DNA from: Hyphomonadaceae bacterium | GTDB lineage: Bacteria > Pseudomonadota > Alphaproteobacteria > Caulobacterales > Aquidulcibacteraceae | Direction of reading: 5' to 3' | Assembly: GCA_003526465.1 (NCBI GenBank) | Contig: DPWD01000249.1 | Coordinates: 219-8,812, forward strand | DNA length: 8,594 nucleotides | In this document: positions 6,117 to 8,594 of the stretch, piece by piece | Layout: every line of letters starts with the position of its first letter | Numbering within the stretch: the first letter of the stretch is position 1 | Notes under the pieces: generated by a model | Seen by the model: only the letters and a program-made list of their open reading frames with translations | Database searches by the model: none | What the model was told of the DNA's origin: nothing | Made by a program: the position numbers and the translations under genes

Positions 6117-6638
6117 ATGCGAATGCTCGTCCTGGCATGCGTCGCGGGCCTGTTGGCCGCCTGCGCCACCGCCACCCCCTATCAGCCTGCCGCCGCCGAC
6201 CGCTACGGCTTTACCGAACAGCGGATAGAATCCAACCGCGTCCGCATCACCTTCCGCGGCAACACGCTGACCGACCGTGAAACCGTGGAGACCTACCTCC
6301 TCTACCGCGCCGCCGAAGTGACGCTACAGGAGGGCAAGGATTATTTCATCGTCGCCAACCGCGACACCGAGGAGCGCACGCGGCTGCAAAGCACCGGCCC
6401 CTACCATCCGCGCTTTGCCTTCGATTATTGGTACTTCTCGCCACGGCGCGGCTGGAGCCCCTGGTACGATCCGTTCTGGAACGAGCCGACCTCGTATCGC
6501 GAAGTGACGCGCTACGAAGCGGTGGCCGAAATCGCCATGTTCGGCGGGGCAAAGCCCGCGAACGATCCGAACGCGTTTGATGCGCGCGAAGTGCAAGGGA
6601 ATTTGCAGGGGCGGATCGTGCGGCCGCCGGCAGGGTAG
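6117..6638 (+). CDS. Predicted outer-membrane lipoprotein of an alphaproteobacterial family
   Basis: The 173-residue product begins with a lipoprotein signal (MRMLVLACVAGLLAAC); the lipobox LLAAC ends at C16, the expected lipidated cysteine. Alanine at +2 suggests the outer membrane by the usual sorting rule. The conserved-looking core is RIESNRVRITFRGNTLTDRE (about 40-59) then TVETYLLYRAAEVTLQEGKDYF (60-81) and NRDTEERT. This resembles the Caulobacterales group I remember as CC0125/CC1285 family lipoproteins, whose function is unknown. An aromatic stretch with tryptophans and tyrosines (FDYWYFSPRRGWSPWYDPFW) follows at about 102-121. GGAGA at 6106-6110 is six bases before the ATG and fixes the start. 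It probably shares a transcript with usg. Its stop codon directly abuts that of the convergent minus-strand gene, with no base between them. Confidence 0.85.
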   Translation: MRMLVLACVAGLLAACATATPYQPAAADRYGFTEQRIESNRVRITFRGNTLTDRETVETYLLYRAAEVTLQEGKDYFIVANRDTEERTRLQSTGPYHPRFAFDYWYFSPRRGWSPWYDPFWNEPTSYREVTRYEAVAEIAMFGGAKPANDPNAFDAREVQGNLQGRIVRPPAG

Positions 6639-7184
6639 CTACTGGAGCTGCGCCAGCAAGTGGCGCGTCTCGTCGATCTCATTTTGAAGCTCGAGCCTGA
6701 AGGCTTGGAAGGCGTTCGGTCCAAATTCTGGATTGAGCGTGGTCAGCCCTGTGGCGAAGGTCTGTCGGCTCAATAGCCAATACGCCCCATGGTCTTGTCG
6801 AATCTGTACGACAACGCTGTCATGGCTCAACTTGAAAATCTCAAGGTACTCCCCCGACGCAATCTCAAATCCTATGCGTCGATCGTCTGCCATAGCGACC
6901 TCATAGATAGTCACCACCTGATTGAAGCGTTCTGTCGGACGGCGTTCTTGCCGCTGGTAGTTGCGCGCGTACGCCGCACTGTTCTCCATGGGTGCCCAAG
7001 CAGATAGGTCTGGTGTCGGAAACGACGGCGATGTTGAATCTACGCGCGAACAAACGACCGTTGCACCCGAGGAACATAGGAAATCTCGCGCGCCACCGAG
7101 ATTGGAAAGAAACCCGACTGATGTCGCGATGAGCGTTGCCGCCGCTAACGCGATGGCCATCCACCCGGACTGCTTCTTACCCAT
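6639..7184 (-). CDS. Membrane-anchored hypothetical protein coupled to argG
   Basis: I do not recognise this 181-residue protein. Residues 8-28 ([19 protein letters not shown]) form one hydrophobic helix after a KK start, so it is either a signal anchor or an uncleaved export signal with the rest in the periplasm. Two cysteines nearby (C37, C45) could form a disulfide. The remainder looks soluble: a basic [11 protein letters not shown] segment, then alternating beta-like stretches ([36 protein letters not shown]) and a C-terminal helix rich in glutamine and leucine ([18 protein letters not shown]). The ATG overlaps the argG stop by eight bases (7177-7184), with GGGGGAAGA just upstream, which indicates translational coupling. 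Its base composition looks less GC-rich than its neighbours, suggesting a more recent acquisition (visual impression only). Confidence 0.72.
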   Translation of the reverse strand: MGKKQSGWMAIALAAATLIATSVGFLSNLGGARDFLCSSGATVVCSRVDSTSPSFPTPDLSAWAPMENSAAYARNYQRQERRPTERFNQVVTIYEVAMADDRRIGFEIASGEYLEIFKLSHDSVVVQIRQDHGAYWLLSRQTFATGLTTLNPEFGPNAFQAFRLELQNEIDETRHLLAQLQ

Positions 7185-8424
7185 TCTTCCCCCGTCGCTT
7201 GTCCCGCTCCGCCAGGATCCGCAGCCTGAGTGCGTTCAGTTTGATGAAGCCTTCGGCGTCGGCCTGGTTGTAGCCGCCGGCTTCGTCGAAGCCGACGAGC
7301 TTTTTGGAGTAGAGCGAGTATGGCGAAGAGCGCCCGACTGTGCGCACGCCGCCTTTGTAGAGCTTGAGCTTCACTTCGCCAGTAACGCTATCCTGCGAAG
7401 CGTCAATGGCGGCTTGAAGCATTCGGCGCTCGGGTGTCCACCAAAAGCCGTTATAGATGATGCCGGCGTAGCGCGGCATCAATTCGTCCTTCAGATGCAT
7501 GGCGCCGCGGTCGAGCGTGATCGACTCGATGGCGCGATGGCCGTGCCAGAGGATGGTGCCGCCCGGGGTTTCGTAATACCCGCGAGACTTCATGCCGACA
7601 TAGCGGTTCTCGACCAGATCGAGGCCGCCTATTCCGTGCTTGGCGCCGAGGCGGTTCAACTCCGCCAACAATTCATGCGCCTTCATGGTGTTGCCGTTGA
7701 TCGCCGTGAGGTCGCCGCGCTCGAAGGTAAGCGCGATAGTCTCCGCCTTATCCGGCGCTTCTTCTGGAGTGATGGTGCGGCGATCTCCCCGCTTAGTGAC
7801 GATGTCGGGCACTTCGACGTCCGGGTCCTCGAGCGCGAGGCCTTCGCTCGAAGTGTGCAGAAGATTCGCATCGATGGAGAATGGCGCTGCCTGCTCCTTT
7901 CCTTGCGCGATCGGGATGTTGTGCTTCTTGGCGTAGGCGATGAGCTCCGGGCGGCCCTCGAACACCCACTCCCGCCACGGCGCGATCACGCGCACGTCAG
8001 GCTTCAGCGCGTAATAAGAAACTTCGAACCGCACCTGATCGTTGCCCTTGCCGGTGGCGCCGTGGCACACAGCGTCGGCGCCCACCATATTGGCGATCTC
8101 GATCTGGCGCTTGGCGATCAGCGGTCGCGCGATCGAGGTGCCGAGCAGATACTGGCCCTCGTAAAGCGTGTTGGCGCGGAACATCGGGAACACGAAGTCG
8201 CGCACGAATTCTTCGCGCAGATCATCGATGAAGATGTTCTCGGGCTTGACCCCCATCGCCAGCGCCTTCTCGCGCGCGGGCGCCAGTTCCTCGCCCTGCC
8301 CCAGATCGGCGGTGAAGGTCACGATTTCGCAGGCATATTTTTCCTGCAGCCATTTTAGGATGATGGAGGTGTCCAGCCCGCCCGAATAGGCGAGCACGAC
8401 TTTCTTGACGGGTTCGTTGCTCAT
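7177..8424 (-). CDS. argG: Argininosuccinate synthase
   Basis: ArgG joins citrulline and aspartate with ATP to make argininosuccinate, the penultimate step of arginine synthesis, in the cytoplasm as a tetramer. The 415-residue protein has the type-1 length. Signatures are the ATP pyrophosphatase loop AYSGGLDTS (12-20), [40 protein letters not shown], the [13 protein letters not shown] motif for nucleotide and substrate binding, and APWREW. The C-terminal oligomerisation region ends KRRGKNG. Start: the frame stays open to an ATG at 8493, but 8424 gives the family N-terminus ([16 protein letters not shown]) and has AGG seven to nine bases upstream; the intervening residues are arginine-rich and unlike the family. 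The sequence resembles alphaproteobacterial ArgG. A second gene overlaps its stop, and a gene on the other strand starts 74 bases upstream, so the 8425-8498 gap must hold both promoters; I see no clear boxes or ARG-box there. Confidence 0.97.
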   Translation of the reverse strand: MSNEPVKKVVLAYSGGLDTSIILKWLQEKYACEIVTFTADLGQGEELAPAREKALAMGVKPENIFIDDLREEFVRDFVFPMFRANTLYEGQYLLGTSIARPLIAKRQIEIANMVGADAVCHGATGKGNDQVRFEVSYYALKPDVRVIAPWREWVFEGRPELIAYAKKHNIPIAQGKEQAAPFSIDANLLHTSSEGLALEDPDVEVPDIVTKRGDRRTITPEEAPDKAETIALTFERGDLTAINGNTMKAHELLAELNRLGAKHGIGGLDLVENRYVGMKSRGYYETPGGTILWHGHRAIESITLDRGAMHLKDELMPRYAGIIYNGFWWTPERRMLQAAIDASQDSVTGEVKLKLYKGGVRTVGRSSPYSLYSKKLVGFDEAGGYNQADAEGFIKLNALRLRILAERDKRRGKNG

Positions 8425-8498
8425 GGGCGCCTGCATAGCGGGCCAAGCGCGGCGCGCCAACCTGGACGAGAGCGCCCGGCGCGGGTAGCGCAAGCGGC

Positions 8499-8594
8499 AT
8501 GCAGCCGCATTTCCTGCGCGAGACTTTCGCCCCGCCGCCGGGTATGCCGGCGATCGATTTCTCAGCGCCTGCCGGCGCGCCAGCGCTGTTCGCC
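8499..8594 (+). CDS. N-terminus of a protein, possibly MpaB/DUF2236 oxygenase family
   Basis: From the ATG at 8499 an open frame runs through the right edge, with 32 residues visible: [20 protein letters not shown] followed by [12 protein letters not shown]. The proline/alanine-rich [12 protein letters not shown] is reminiscent of the segment just before the conserved SVSWRVFKNP region in oxygenase MpaB (DUF2236, PF09995) proteins, but that diagnostic region lies outside the window. Divergent placement 74 bases from argG is plausible for a real gene. The Shine-Dalgarno is weak (AAGCGG close to the ATG). Coding status is moderate and the family is a guess. Confidence 0.45.
   Translation, partial: MQPHFLRETFAPPPGMPAIDFSAPAGAPALFA

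Noticed and set aside
6961..8358. Long plus-strand open frame (465 codons) opposite argG
   Set aside because: It is antisense to a full-length, motif-complete ArgG; in GC-rich DNA such mirror frames are common, and its translation shows no recognisable domain.
8425..8493. N-terminal extension of ArgG to the ATG at 8493
   Set aside because: The added 23 residues are arginine-rich and absent from the family; the ATG at 8424 has an AGG upstream and the standard N-terminus.

Overview
The window is GC-rich, densely coded bacterial DNA with no RNA genes, CRISPR array or insertion sequence that I can see. Most of it (from about 2032 to the right end) looks like an alphaproteobacterium, probably near Caulobacterales/Hyphomonadaceae. 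The GrpE type, a Usg-family protein, an alphaproteobacterial-looking lipoprotein and an alpha-like ArgG all point that way. This placement comes from remembered family resemblance, not from a search.

Left part (1-2025): a NAD kinase gene (minus strand, cut by the window edge) is divergent from hrcA (plus strand). The 152-base gap between them holds a degenerate CIRCE-like operator overlapping a TTGACA box. Both proteins, and the divergent nadK/hrcA arrangement, look beta/gammaproteobacterial. hrcA is followed six bases later by grpE, whose protein looks alphaproteobacterial and which is not followed by dnaK. The taxonomic character therefore appears to change at the hrcA/grpE boundary. This is either an assembly chimera joined inside a conserved gene pair or a real transfer, and it is the most important point to check.

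Middle (2714-5663): a secreted protein built of five tandem PPC-like beta domains with no enzyme domain converges on a seven-helix hemolysin III/TrhA-family (PAQR superfamily) gene. A small two-helix membrane protein gene is divergent from the latter.

Right (5763-8594): usg and a lipoprotein gene form a probable two-gene plus-strand operon. It converges, with abutting stop codons, on a minus-strand pair: argG and, overlapping it by 8 bases, an unrecognised membrane-anchored protein. At the right edge a plus-strand gene starts divergently from argG; only its first 32 codons are present, and it may be an MpaB/DUF2236-type oxygenase.

The genes fall into separate functional units: NADP synthesis, heat-shock control and chaperone cofactor, envelope or secreted proteins, and arginine synthesis. 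I found no clear new multi-gene system. The main leads are the nadK-hrcA/grpE discontinuity, the PPC-only repeat protein and the uncharacterised gene coupled to argG.
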